From assembly GCA_016223085.1 (NCBI GenBank), contig JACRPS010000019.1, positions 1 through 63,407 on the forward strand: DNA of 63,407 nucleotides, given 5' to 3'. Below the pieces are notes generated by a model, which was not told the origin of the DNA, made no database searches, and saw only the letters and a program-made list of their open reading frames with translations. Origin of the DNA: Chloroflexota bacterium. GTDB lineage: Bacteria > Chloroflexota > Anaerolineae > Aggregatilineales > Phototrophicaceae. A program made the position numbers and the translations under genes. Position 1 is the first letter of the stretch, and the number at the start of each line of letters is the position of its first letter. Below are positions 50,371-59,906 of the stretch, in pieces.

Positions 50371-52131
50371 ATGACACTGCCAATTAAGCGTATCAGCCTC
50401 ACCTTGATGCTGATCCTTCTTTTTATCTCCACCGCCATCGTCGTTACCGCCCAGGATGAAGTTGCCCGCGCAGATACGGTGATCTTCGACATTGATGATT
50501 CTGCCATTCCCAACCCCACCAACTTCAACTGGATGGTGCCGGGCACCCGGCGCAATACCGGAGCGCATCAGGCGTTGTGGGAACCCCTGTTCATTCTGAA
50601 CTATGAAACCGGCCAGATTGACCCCTGGTTAGGCGTTAGTTTCACCCCGAATGAGGCACAGGATGTCTGGACGCTGAAACTGCGTGAAGGCATCAAGTGG
50701 TCGGATGGTGAGGCTTTCAACGCTGATGACGTGGTGTTCACCATTAACCTGCTGCTGGGTGACGAAACCGCTACGCTGGCGGAAGCGGCCAACATGCAGC
50801 AGTGGATTGAAAGCGTCGAGAAAATTGACGATCTGACGGTGCAGTTCAACCTGAAAGCCCCCAATCCCCGCTTCCAACTGGACTATTTCTCGGTGCGCAT
50901 CTGGGGCGGCGTGGTTATCCTCCCGGAACACATCTGGGCCGGCCAGGACCCCTTCACCTTCACCTTCTTTGATCTTGAAAAAGGATGGCCGGTTGGCACT
51001 GGCCCCTATCGTCTGGTCAGTTCAACCACGACCGAGACAATCTGGGACCGGCGCGATGATTGGTGGGGTGCCGAAACCGGCTGGATGCCGCTGCCGGAAC
51101 CGCTGCGGCTGATCTGGGTCATCACCGGCGCGGAGGAGAACAAGGCCCTGCTGATGTCCGACGGCCAGCTTGACAGCGCGATGGACATGACGCTGGGGGC
51201 CTTTGAAGCTGTCCAGGCACAGAATCCGAACGTCATCGCCTGGTACGATGACCTGCCTTACGCCTGGCCGGATCCCTGCGCCCGGCAGCTTTCGCTCAAC
51301 AATGCCGTTCCGCCCTGGGACAACAAGGATTTACGCAAGGCGGTCAGCCTGATTATTGACCGCAATCAGATCGTTGAAGTCGCCTACGAAGGCACGTCCG
51401 TGCCCTCCAAGACCATGTTTGTGCAGTACGGCGCGATGAGTCCCTACATTGATGCCATTGTTGGAGCCGGTATGGGGATTAATCCCGAAGCCGATGTAGC
51501 TGCCGGTCAGGCGCTGATCGAAGGCGCTGGTTATACCAGGAACGCCGACGGCTTCTACGAGAAGGATGGCGAGGTGCTGGCAGTGGACATCATCTCCGAC
51601 GAAACCGGCATCGAATACACCCGTATCGTCAACGTCGTGGTTGAGCAGCTTCGCGCTGCCGGCATCGAAGCGACCGCCCGCCCGGTGGCATCGGCGACCT
51701 GGATTGACGCCCGCACAACCGGCAACTTCTCCGGGGTGTTTGACTGGGAAGCCTGCGGTTCGATCAACGAGCCGTGGAACTCGATGAACCGCTACACCAA
51801 CCATTGGGTGAGGCCACTGGGCGAACGCACGCCAGGCGATAACAACTTCGTGCGGTGGAACACGGAGAACACGGCCAAGTACACGGAAATCGTTGACCAG
51901 ATCGGCGTGCTGCCGCTAGGCGACCCGCAGATTGTTGACATGGTCGTGGAAGCGTATCGCTACATGTACGAAGAAACGCCCATCATCCCGCTGACCCAGG
52001 CGAAGAAGCTGGTCCCGTTTGACACCACCTACTGGACCGGCTGGCCGTCTGCCGAGAACAACTATAACCACCCGGCGACCTGGTGGCAGAGCACGCACCA
52101 GATCATCCACAACTTGCGACACGCGCAGTAA
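50371..52131 (+). CDS. ABC transporter substrate-binding protein (SBP family 5)
   Basis: 586 residues, exported: signal peptide ISLTLMLILLFISTAIVVTA. Family-5 signatures follow: EPLFILNYETGQIDPWLGVS, LREGIKWSDGEAFNADDVVFT, VGTGPYRLVS, and NNAVPPWDNKDLRKAVSLIIDR. Family 5 includes oligopeptide binders and also oligosaccharide binders. Since GH38 mannosidase and a sugar-type regulator are in the same locus, an oligosaccharide is a fair guess. It lacks a lipobox, unlike many Gram-positive binding proteins. AGGAG precedes the ATG. Confidence 0.88.
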   Translation: MTLPIKRISLTLMLILLFISTAIVVTAQDEVARADTVIFDIDDSAIPNPTNFNWMVPGTRRNTGAHQALWEPLFILNYETGQIDPWLGVSFTPNEAQDVWTLKLREGIKWSDGEAFNADDVVFTINLLLGDETATLAEAANMQQWIESVEKIDDLTVQFNLKAPNPRFQLDYFSVRIWGGVVILPEHIWAGQDPFTFTFFDLEKGWPVGTGPYRLVSSTTTETIWDRRDDWWGAETGWMPLPEPLRLIWVITGAEENKALLMSDGQLDSAMDMTLGAFEAVQAQNPNVIAWYDDLPYAWPDPCARQLSLNNAVPPWDNKDLRKAVSLIIDRNQIVEVAYEGTSVPSKTMFVQYGAMSPYIDAIVGAGMGINPEADVAAGQALIEGAGYTRNADGFYEKDGEVLAVDIISDETGIEYTRIVNVVVEQLRAAGIEATARPVASATWIDARTTGNFSGVFDWEACGSINEPWNSMNRYTNHWVRPLGERTPGDNNFVRWNTENTAKYTEIVDQIGVLPLGDPQIVDMVVEAYRYMYEETPIIPLTQAKKLVPFDTTYWTGWPSAENNYNHPATWWQSTHQIIHNLRHAQ

Positions 52132-52141
52132 CCATACGGCG

Positions 52142-52174
52142 AACGGGGTGGGGATGTTTCTCCACCCCGTTTTC
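52142..52174 (+). terminator. Intra-operon hairpin between binding-protein and permease genes
   Basis: AACGGGGTGG / CCACCCCGTT, 10-bp perfect stem with 10-nt loop followed by TTT. It would protect the 3' end of the binding-protein mRNA and cut down transcription into the permease genes, matching the usual excess of binding protein. Confidence 0.65.
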
Positions 52175-52199
52175 ACAGCCAAGTTGAAAAGGTGAAACG

Positions 52200-53210
52200 A
52201 TGGGTGGCATTACGTTTGGCTATCTGGCACGACGGTTAACCGTCTTTTTTTTAACCATCTGGATTAGCGCGACCCTCATCTGGCTGATCCCGCGTGTGGC
52301 TCCCGGTGACCCGATTTCAGCAATGGTCGCCCGCATGACCCGGCAGGCCGGTTATGTTGAAAACTCGGATGTCATCATCGAAGGCTGGAAAGCGCGCTTC
52401 GGTCTGAATGACCCGCTGCCGGTGCAGTATCTGCGTTACCTGGGTAACATTATCCGCCTCGATTTTGGCTATTCCCTGGCATTTTTCCCAACGCCCGTTA
52501 ATGAAATTATCGGTCGCGCGCTCCCCTGGACGGTGGGGCTGCTGCTGGTCGCCATTACCATCACGTTTCTGCTGGGCAATTTCCTGGGCGCGCTGCTGGC
52601 GTGGCGGCAAACGCCCCGCCTCATTAAGTACATCATTCCACTGGGCATGATCTTCACGTCCATTCCGTCCATTCTCGCCGCCCTGTTTTTGATCTATGTC
52701 TTCGCCTATATGCTGGACTGGTTCCCGATGATCGGCTCTTACGCGCGCGGGATGCAGCCCGCTTTCAACATGGAATTCATCGCCAGCGTCATCAAACATG
52801 GCACACTGCCGGCGCTCTCGATTGTTCTGGTCAGCTTCGGTTACTGGACGCTGGGGATGCGCGGCATGATGGTCACGGTTGAAGGGGAAGACTACATGCA
52901 TTTAGCCCGCGCCAAAGGGCTGAATCCGTTCTACGTGCTTTACCGCTACATGGTTCGCAACGCGATTCTGCCGCAGGTCACGGCACTGGCAATCACGCTG
53001 GGGACGCTGGTCAGTGGTCAGGTGTTGGTGGAATACATCTTCTCATATCAGGGCATGGGGACGGTCATCTTTACGGCCATCCGTAATCAGGACTATACCG
53101 TTATCCAGGGGGCTTCGTTCTTCGTGATCGTGTTGACGGCGTTGTCGGTGCTGATTATAGACCTGATCTACCCGATGATAGACCCCCGTATCACGTATGA
53201 AAGAAAATAA
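52200..53210 (+). CDS. ABC transporter permease, DppB/OppB type
   Basis: 336 residues with six membrane helices. The N-terminus (YLARRLTVFFLTIWISATLIWL) and the EAA-like cytoplasmic loop (EGEDYMHLARAKGLNPFYVLYRYMVRNAILP) are those of the Dpp/Opp B permease that docks the ATPases. GTGAAACG lies before the start. It ends two bases before the next permease gene. Confidence 0.9.
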   Translation: MGGITFGYLARRLTVFFLTIWISATLIWLIPRVAPGDPISAMVARMTRQAGYVENSDVIIEGWKARFGLNDPLPVQYLRYLGNIIRLDFGYSLAFFPTPVNEIIGRALPWTVGLLLVAITITFLLGNFLGALLAWRQTPRLIKYIIPLGMIFTSIPSILAALFLIYVFAYMLDWFPMIGSYARGMQPAFNMEFIASVIKHGTLPALSIVLVSFGYWTLGMRGMMVTVEGEDYMHLARAKGLNPFYVLYRYMVRNAILPQVTALAITLGTLVSGQVLVEYIFSYQGMGTVIFTAIRNQDYTVIQGASFFVIVLTALSVLIIDLIYPMIDPRITYERK

Positions 53211-53212
53211 CG

Positions 53213-54181
53213 ATGGCGTCTACAAATACCGATCACCCAATCGAAACCCCGTTCGAACTGGCGCGGGCTGAAACAGCGCGTAAACCCAAGCGGATGGGAC
53301 GGTTGAATCGCTGGGACACCCCCTGGTTCAACTCCAAGTTGATTACCGGCGTGGTAATCATCGGCCTCATTCTCTTAATCGGTATCCTGGGGCGGCTGTT
53401 CTGGAACGCCGATCTGGCCTACACCGCCAGTTCGCCGCTTAATCTGCCGCCGGTTGGGTTCGTCAATACCCGGGGACAGGCCGGCACGTGGGAGCACCCG
53501 CTTGGAACGGAAAACAGCGGGCGCGATATGCTGGCGCTGATGATCGTCGGCGCGCCCAATTCATTTATGGTGGGTGTGATCGCCGCCACCGTCGGGATGT
53601 CGGTGGGCATCATCCTGGGCTTTTCCGCCGGGTTCCTCGGCGGTCGCGTGGACGACGTTATCCGGCTGCTGTCGGATGTATCCATCACCATACCGGCGCT
53701 GATGGTGCTGATCGTCATTCAGGCGCTTTTGAAGCAGATTGAACTGACGACAATGGCGCTGTTAATTGCCCTGTTTGCCTGGCCCTCGCCCACACGCCTG
53801 ATTCGCGGTCAGGTGCTCAGTATGCGCGAAAGCGGCTACGTCCTGATGGCAAAATTATCGGGGGCGTCTTCCTTTGACATCATGTTTAAGGAAATCCTGC
53901 CGAACCTGCTGCCCTATCTGGCCGCCAGTTTCATCGGCAACACAACCGGCGCCATTCTGGCCGCCATCGGCCTGGAAGTACTCGGTCTGGGGCCGCAGCG
54001 GGTTCCCACATTAGGCGGAACGATTTATTTCGCCATCGAGGGGGCGGCGCTGCTGCGGAATATGTGGTGGTGGTGGGGACTGCCCACGCTCACGCTGGCA
54101 ATCATGTTCATCGGTCTGCTGCTGATTAACCTCGGCCTCGATGAAATCGCCAACCCGCGCCTGCGCCAGGCATCGCAGTAA
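53213..54181 (+). CDS. ABC transporter permease, DppC/OppC type
   Basis: 322 residues with six helices. The N-terminal cytoplasmic stretch and first helix are followed by the periplasmic segment HPLGTENSGRDMLALMIVGA, a hallmark of the C-type permease; the ATPase-docking loop is MRESGYVLMAKLSGASSFDIMFKEILPNLLP. Heterodimer partner of the preceding permease. Confidence 0.9.
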   Translation: MASTNTDHPIETPFELARAETARKPKRMGRLNRWDTPWFNSKLITGVVIIGLILLIGILGRLFWNADLAYTASSPLNLPPVGFVNTRGQAGTWEHPLGTENSGRDMLALMIVGAPNSFMVGVIAATVGMSVGIILGFSAGFLGGRVDDVIRLLSDVSITIPALMVLIVIQALLKQIELTTMALLIALFAWPSPTRLIRGQVLSMRESGYVLMAKLSGASSFDIMFKEILPNLLPYLAASFIGNTTGAILAAIGLEVLGLGPQRVPTLGGTIYFAIEGAALLRNMWWWWGLPTLTLAIMFIGLLLINLGLDEIANPRLRQASQ

Positions 54182-54195
54182 GGAGAGGTTACGAA

Positions 54196-55224
54196 ATGAC
54201 CGAAAGCAAAGAGGCGCGCCATCCGGTTCTGAAAGTGCGTGACCTGAAAGTGTACTACGAAACGCCCAAAGGCGATGTGCTGGCGGTTGATGGCATTAAC
54301 TTCGACCTGTACGAGGGCGAAACGCTGGGGCTGGTGGGGGAGTCCGGCTGCGGCAAATCAACGGCGGCGATGGGCATCCTGCAACTGGTTGTGCCGCCGG
54401 GGCGCATTGCCGGCGGCGAGGTGCTGCTGGAAGGCCATTCGCTGCTGGGGCTGCCTGAAAACATGCTGCGCAGTATTCGCTGGATAAAGCTGGCGTTGAT
54501 CCCCCAGGGCGCGATGAACTCGCTCAACCCAACCATGAAAGTTTGCGATCAGATCAAGGACGTGATTATCGCCCACGAAGGGAAACGAGCCAGAAAGGAC
54601 ATCAGGCAACGCATCCTGAAACTGCTGGCAACCGTCGGGCTGCCGGGGCGTGTCTATGATATGTATCCGCACGAACTCAGCGGTGGCATGAAACAGCGCG
54701 TGTGTATTGCAATGGCAATCGCGCTCAACCCAACCATCATCATCGCCGATGAAGCCACCAGCGCGCTGGACGTGGTGGTGCAGCGTATCGTCGCACAGAC
54801 CCTGTTGAAGGTGAAGCAGGCGCTTGGCGTTTCCATGATTATGATCGGCCACGACATGGGGTTGATGGCACAGATGGTTGACCGCATCGCGGTCATGTAC
54901 GCCGGAAAGATCGTCGAAATCGCGCCGGTGGCTGATCTGTTTGCGAATCCCAGGCATCCCTATTCCCAGCTTCTCATCGAGTCCATTCCGTCGTTAAAAG
55001 AACGCAAGCCGCTGAAAATCACCGAAGGTATTACGCACGACCCGCGTAATCCGCCGCCCGGCTGTATCTTCCAACTGCGCTGCCCCTTCGTCATGGACAA
55101 GTGCCGCGTGGTTGCGCCGCCGGGTCTGGAAGTGAAGCCAGGGCAAATCGTCGCCTGCCATCTGTATCAAGAGAACAAAGACGGGAGCATGGTGAATGTC
55201 GCAAATGCTGCTGGAAATACGTAA
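54196..55224 (+). CDS. ABC transporter ATPase, DppD/OppD type
   Basis: 342 residues. Walker A GESGCGKST (about 54-62), signature motif ELSGGMKQR, Walker B TIIIADEATSALD, and the switch His in IGHDMGLM. The C-terminal oligopeptide-transporter domain has cysteines at CIFQLRCPFVMDKC ... VACHLY, which ligate a 4Fe-4S cluster in family members. AGGAGAGG precedes the ATG. It overlaps the next ATPase gene by 29 bp. Confidence 0.92.
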   Translation: MTESKEARHPVLKVRDLKVYYETPKGDVLAVDGINFDLYEGETLGLVGESGCGKSTAAMGILQLVVPPGRIAGGEVLLEGHSLLGLPENMLRSIRWIKLALIPQGAMNSLNPTMKVCDQIKDVIIAHEGKRARKDIRQRILKLLATVGLPGRVYDMYPHELSGGMKQRVCIAMAIALNPTIIIADEATSALDVVVQRIVAQTLLKVKQALGVSMIMIGHDMGLMAQMVDRIAVMYAGKIVEIAPVADLFANPRHPYSQLLIESIPSLKERKPLKITEGITHDPRNPPPGCIFQLRCPFVMDKCRVVAPPGLEVKPGQIVACHLYQENKDGSMVNVANAAGNT

Positions 55225-56203
55225 CGCTACCAAAATCTATACGCAGCGAGCGCTCGGCGGCGGCAAAAGAGAGGTCGTTGCCCTGCAAGATTTTAACCTC
55301 AGCATCCCCAGGCAGCCGGCCTCGATCATCACCATTGCCGGGGAAAGCGGCAGCGGCAAAACGACGTTAGCCCAGGTGGTACTGGGCTTCACTCACCTGA
55401 CTTCCGGCCAGATCATCTTTGATGGGCAGGATATGTCAACCGCCGATGCCCGCCAGATGAAAGCGTACCGCCGCCAGGTGCAGGCCGTGTTCCAGGACCC
55501 GTTTGGCGTTTACAACCCGTTCTACCGGGTTGAGCACGTGTTTAACATCGTCATCAACAATTTTGGCCTCAGCAGCGGCAAAAGCGCCCGGCGGGAGATG
55601 ATCGAACAGGCGTTGAACATCGTCGGCCTGCGCGGGGAAGATGTGCTGCGAAAATATCCGCACCAGCTAAGCGGCGGCCAGCGCCAGCGCATCATGATGG
55701 CGCGCGCCTATATGATTAATCCCAGGCTGATCGTCGCCGACGAGCCGGTTTCGATGGTGGACGCATCGCTGCGCGCGTCGATTCTGGATGTGATGATTCG
55801 GTTAAAGGAGGAGATTGGGATTTCCTTTCTGTACATCACCCACGATCTGAGCACGGCGTATCAGATTGGCGACCAGATTTATATCCTGTATCAGGGAACA
55901 ATTGCCGAAAAGGGGAACACGGTTAACGTGATTGACCGCCCGCACCATCCTTATGTGCAGCTTCTGGTGGACTCGGTGCCAGTGCCTGACCCCAACGTGA
56001 AGTGGAAAGGCGAGATTTTCCTGCCAGCGGAGGAGGAGATGCGTAGTTCCGTCCATAGCGGCTGCCGTTTTTACCCGCGCTGCCCGCAGCGCATGGATCG
56101 CTGCCTGCAAGCGCAGCCGCCGCTGTATCCGGTGGATACCCGCGATCACCAGGTATCCTGTTATCTCTACGCGTCGGAGGTGGCCGCCGAAGCCAAGATG
56201 TAA
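55196..56203 (+). CDS. ABC transporter ATPase, DppF/OppF type
   Basis: 335 residues. Walker A GESGSGKTT, signature QLSGGQRQR, Walker B LIVADEPVSMVD and switch His in ITHDLSTA. The C-terminal domain repeats the Cys motif (GCRFYPRCPQRMDRC ... QVSCYLY). The ATG lies inside the previous gene; an ATG three codons later is an alternative start. The stop codon is part of the 5-bp target duplication of the adjacent mobile element, so the insertion landed exactly at the end of the gene and preserved its TAA. Confidence 0.92.
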   Translation: MSQMLLEIRNATKIYTQRALGGGKREVVALQDFNLSIPRQPASIITIAGESGSGKTTLAQVVLGFTHLTSGQIIFDGQDMSTADARQMKAYRRQVQAVFQDPFGVYNPFYRVEHVFNIVINNFGLSSGKSARREMIEQALNIVGLRGEDVLRKYPHQLSGGQRQRIMMARAYMINPRLIVADEPVSMVDASLRASILDVMIRLKEEIGISFLYITHDLSTAYQIGDQIYILYQGTIAEKGNTVNVIDRPHHPYVQLLVDSVPVPDPNVKWKGEIFLPAEEEMRSSVHSGCRFYPRCPQRMDRCLQAQPPLYPVDTRDHQVSCYLYASEVAAEAKM

Positions 56204-56204
56204 T

Positions 56205-56454
56205 CTCGACTTTGCACATGACAATGGTTAACGAATACTCTCTGCTCAAGGAGTGCTATCAAATGCTGTCAGACTTTTCGAACATCGCTGTTTCACAATG
56301 ATATGCAGAAAATATCTGATTGGTTCTCCCTGAGCGCAAATCTCAGAATAAAGATGTGCAAAGTCGAGCATCGCTGTTTCACAATGATATGCAGAAAATA
56401 TCTGATTGGTTCTCCCTGAGCGCAAATCTCAGAATAAAGATGTGCAAAGTCGAG
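56205..56454. mobile_element. MITE-like element with 15-bp terminal repeats and 5-bp target duplication
   Basis: CTCGACTTTGCACAT at the left end (56205-56219) is the exact reverse complement of ATGTGCAAAGTCGAG at the right end (56440-56454). Both sides are flanked by GTAAT (56200-56204 and 56455-56459), a target-site duplication. The element is 250 bp, too small for a transposase, and contains an exact 86-bp tandem duplication that also repeats the right end. A near-identical terminal sequence is at 125-139. Confidence 0.85.
56283..56454. repeat. Exact 86-bp tandem duplication
   Basis: Positions 56283-56368 and 56369-56454 are identical. Each copy ends with the terminal repeat ATGTGCAAAGTCGAG, so the ancestral element was probably 56205-56368 (164 bp). 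Confidence 0.95.
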
Positions 56455-56544
56455 GTAATAAGACAGGAGAAAAATGTTCTTCCCATATCTGCACCAGGAT
56501 AACACTTCGGTCTGCGTCGCCGTGTGCTAAAAGTCGTCTGGCTG

Positions 56545-56625
56545 TGGAAAAAAGCCACCTGAAGGTGGCTGAGAAAAAGCCTGTGAGCATTCTTCAGCCT
56601 GCTGAAAGCAGGCTTACCACTTCAT
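56545..56625 (+). repeat. Element B copy upstream of the mannosidase gene
   Basis: AGCCACCTGAAGGTGGCT hairpin, AAGCCTGTGAGC, then CAGCCTGCTGAAAGCAGGCTT hairpin. The same motif order occurs on the minus strand at 12590-12700. Confidence 0.65.
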
Positions 56626-56639
56626 AAGGAGCAACTATC

Positions 56640-59600
56640 GTGCAGCACAAAGTCCGCTGGACACCGCAGAAAATCGTCCAACGTATCCGGCTGATCGAAC
56701 CCCTGGTTTACCGGCAGCGGAACCCATTGCCTGCTTTTCGATACAAAACGCTGGCTGACCCGCTGGAAGCGCCGCCCATTGGCGCGGAGGTAGACGACAG
56801 CGCGTGGGAGGTTATCCCGCCGAAAAGCTACTGGGGAACGTGGATGACCGATTTCATCCTGCGCGCCCCATTTCAAGTGCCTGCCGAATGGGGCAACGGC
56901 GCGCCGGTGGCGCTGTATTTGCCGTTGGGCGAATCCGGTGATTTCAGCCACCCGGAAGCCTTAGCGTATATTGACGGCAAGCCGTATGCCTCGGCAGACC
57001 GCCATCATCACGAAATCCTGCTGCCCGACAGTGTACAGGACGGCCAACCACACCGGCTTGCCCTGCATGGCTGGACGGGGCTGGGTGGCTTTGAAACCGG
57101 CGACCCGGACACCAAACTCTACATGCGCGAGTGCGCGGTGGTACAGCTGGATATGCCGACGCGCCAGTTTGTGGCAGCCGCCCGCGTCGCGCTGGATGTC
57201 GCCAACCAGCTTGACGACAACGACCCGGTTAAAGGCCGGCTGTACAACGCCCTGGACGAAGCCTTTAAGGTGCTGGACACCCGCGACCCGCTGGGCACGC
57301 CTTCCTTTTACGACTGCGTGCCGGGGGCGCTGGCGGCGTTACAACAGGGTATCCAGGCAGCCGGAGCACCGATGGACGTGGATATTATCGGCGTGGGTCA
57401 CGCTCACATTGATGTCGCCTGGCTGTGGACACTGGGGCAGACGGTGCGGAAATCAGGGCGCACCTTCAGCAACGTCCTTCGCCTGATGGAGCAGTTCCCC
57501 GACTACAAATTCTCGCAGAGCCAGGCGCAGCTTTACCAGTATACCGAGCAGCATTATCCCGAAATATTCAGCGGGATTAAACAGCGCGTGCAGGAAGGCC
57601 GCTGGGAGGCGATGGGCGGCACGTGGGTTGAGCCGGACTGCAACGCCATTGGCGCGGAGTCGCTGGCCCGACAGTTTTTGTTGGGGCGTGGCTATTTTCG
57701 CAAGCATTTTGGTGATGTGGATACGCCCGTATTGTGGCTGCCGGACACCTTTGGTTACAGTTGGGCGCTGCCGCAGCTCATCAAACAGGCGGGGATGAAG
57801 TATTTTATCACCCACAAGATGAGCTGGAATCAATATAACCAGATGCCTAACCAGATTTTATGGTGGCAAGGGCTGGACGGCACGCGGGTTCTGACCCACT
57901 TCTTAACCACCCCTTCCAACTGGGACTATTTGCCGCACTCCACCACCTACAACGGTTTGATCTCCGCAGCGGAAATCTTTGGCACGTGGAACAATTTCCG
58001 CCAGAAGGAAACGCACAACGAACTGATTACGGCTTACGGCTTTGGCGACGGCGGCGGCGGTCCGACGCGGGAGATGCTCGAAAACATTGAGCAGCTATCC
58101 GACCACCCCGGCGCGCCGCGCGTTCGTCCCGGCACGGTCCGCGAATTCATGGAACGGATTGAGGCGGAAATTGCCAATGGGCTGCCGGTGTGGAACGGTG
58201 AGTTTTATCTGGAATACCATCGCGGCACGTATACCAGCCAGGGCAAAAACAAACGCAACAACCGCAAGAGCGAATTCCTGCTGCACGACGCCGAATTTCT
58301 GGCGGCCTGGGCAACGCTGATCGCTAATCATCCCTATCCACAGGACGCGATTGCCAAAGCCTGGGAACTGATCTGCCTCAACCAGTTCCACGATATTTTG
58401 CCGGGGTCGTCCATCGGGCCGGTGTATGTGGATAGCGACCGGGACTACCGCACGATTCGAGAACTGGGCGAGACAGTCCGCGACGAAGCGATTGCGGCGC
58501 TGGCAAAGACGCTGCCCGCTGATACGGCTGTGGTCGCCATCAACCCAACTTCCTTCGCCGGGCGGCGGATTGGCTTGCTCGACGGGCAGTTGAGCGCCGG
58601 AACGCATCTGGAAGATACAGACGGCACGGCATTGGTTACGCAGGCCGTCAGCGGCGGGACGCTGGTCGAAGTCCCCGATCTGCAACCCTACAGTCTGGCC
58701 GCTCTGCGAGAGGCCGGCGGTCAATCACCCGCAATCGAAGGACTGCTGTCGGCGACACAGACACACAGCGGGATTGTGCTGGAAAACTTGCTGCTGCGAG
58801 TTGAAATCAACACGGCGGGCGACATCATCCGCATCTACGACAAACAGGTGGAGCGTGAAGTACTGCCGCCGGATACACAGGCTAACGCGCTGCTGGCGTT
58901 TGAAGATCGCCCGATGAATTTCGACGCCTGGGACATTGACATCTTTTATGAAGACCGAACCGAAAAGGTGGAAGGCGTCGAAAGCATCACCATCACCGAA
59001 CACGGGCCACTGCGCGTCGCCGTTGAGATCAAACGTAACTATCGCCGGAGCCAGATTCGGCAGACGATCTATCTGTACCGCGACAGCCGCCGCCTTGACT
59101 TTGATACCTGGCTGGGCTGGCATGAACAGCACATCCTGCTGAAAGCGGCGTTTCCGGTTAATGTCCTCAGCCCCGCCGCGACCTTTGACGTGCAGTGGGG
59201 CAACGTGCAGCGTCCTACCCACCGGAATACGTCCTGGGATATGGCGCGTTTTGAAACCTGCGCTCACAAATGGGCGGACCTGAGCGAAGGCAACTACGGC
59301 GTTGCCCTGCTTAACGACTGCAAATACGGGTACGATATTCACAACAACGTGATCCGGCTGTCGCTGGTCAAAAGCGCCACCATGCCGGATGCCAACGCCG
59401 ACCAGGGCGAACACGTCATGATTTACAGCCTGCTGCCCCATCCGGGTGACTGGCGCGAAGGCGTCGTTCCGGCGGCTTATGATCTCAACGACCCACTGAT
59501 TTTTCGGCGTGTGGCCGAAGGCGGGTCCGGCACGAGCCTAGCAGCGGGTTCGCTCGTTTCGGTTTCGTCGTCAAGTGTGGTGATTGAAACGATCAAACGG

Positions 59601-59813
59601 GCAGAGGACGGCAACGGCCTGATCGTTCGCCTGTACGAAAACGAACGCACCAGGCGCAAAATCGCCGTCAGTGCCGGTTTTGCCCTGGCAGAGGTCTACC
59701 ACTGTAACCTGCTCGAAGAAAATGAGGCGGCACTGGCCGTTCAAGACAATCAGGTTCAGATGGACATATCACCCTATCAGATTATCACCTTGCGTCTGAT
59801 TCCTCAGGCGTAG
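56640..59813 (+). CDS. GH38 alpha-mannosidase
   Basis: 1057 residues, the usual length for a bacterial/lysosomal-type GH38. After an N-terminal beta domain of about 240 residues, the catalytic barrel opens with GVGHAHIDVAWLWT (zinc ligands His and Asp, from residue 252) and has nucleophile Asp369 in WLPDTFGYSWALPQL. The mid-domain and C-terminal beta-sandwiches follow (NLLLRVEINTAGDIIRIYDK, INPTSFAGRR). No signal peptide, so it acts in the cytoplasm on imported alpha-mannosides. GTG start with AAGGAG nine bases before. A MITE and an element B copy now separate it from the transporter genes. Confidence 0.93.
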   Translation: MQHKVRWTPQKIVQRIRLIEPLVYRQRNPLPAFRYKTLADPLEAPPIGAEVDDSAWEVIPPKSYWGTWMTDFILRAPFQVPAEWGNGAPVALYLPLGESGDFSHPEALAYIDGKPYASADRHHHEILLPDSVQDGQPHRLALHGWTGLGGFETGDPDTKLYMRECAVVQLDMPTRQFVAAARVALDVANQLDDNDPVKGRLYNALDEAFKVLDTRDPLGTPSFYDCVPGALAALQQGIQAAGAPMDVDIIGVGHAHIDVAWLWTLGQTVRKSGRTFSNVLRLMEQFPDYKFSQSQAQLYQYTEQHYPEIFSGIKQRVQEGRWEAMGGTWVEPDCNAIGAESLARQFLLGRGYFRKHFGDVDTPVLWLPDTFGYSWALPQLIKQAGMKYFITHKMSWNQYNQMPNQILWWQGLDGTRVLTHFLTTPSNWDYLPHSTTYNGLISAAEIFGTWNNFRQKETHNELITAYGFGDGGGGPTREMLENIEQLSDHPGAPRVRPGTVREFMERIEAEIANGLPVWNGEFYLEYHRGTYTSQGKNKRNNRKSEFLLHDAEFLAAWATLIANHPYPQDAIAKAWELICLNQFHDILPGSSIGPVYVDSDRDYRTIRELGETVRDEAIAALAKTLPADTAVVAINPTSFAGRRIGLLDGQLSAGTHLEDTDGTALVTQAVSGGTLVEVPDLQPYSLAALREAGGQSPAIEGLLSATQTHSGIVLENLLLRVEINTAGDIIRIYDKQVEREVLPPDTQANALLAFEDRPMNFDAWDIDIFYEDRTEKVEGVESITITEHGPLRVAVEIKRNYRRSQIRQTIYLYRDSRRLDFDTWLGWHEQHILLKAAFPVNVLSPAATFDVQWGNVQRPTHRNTSWDMARFETCAHKWADLSEGNYGVALLNDCKYGYDIHNNVIRLSLVKSATMPDANADQGEHVMIYSLLPHPGDWREGVVPAAYDLNDPLIFRRVAEGGSGTSLAAGSLVSVSSSSVVIETIKRAEDGNGLIVRLYENERTRRKIAVSAGFALAEVYHCNLLEENEAALAVQDNQVQMDISPYQIITLRLIPQA

Positions 59814-59816
59814 ACT

Positions 59817-59845
59817 GTCAGGGCGACCTGTTGCGTCGCCCCGAC
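59817..59845 (+). terminator. Hairpin after the mannosidase gene
   Basis: TGTCAGGGCGAC and GTCGCCCCGACA pair with one bulge each across a 7-nt loop; AAAAC follows rather than Ts. Partial terminator or mRNA-stabilising stem before the amidase gene. Confidence 0.45.
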
Positions 59846-59906
59846 AAAACCTGTTCATTTGCGCTCGTTTTGACAGAGGCTAACAGCGAAGGGAAAGGGG
59901 GTCATC

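Noticed and set aside
56283-56454. Possible CRISPR-like repeat array
   Set aside because: There are only two directly adjacent identical 86-bp units with no spacers; it is a tandem duplication inside a MITE. No cas genes or arrays are seen anywhere in the window.
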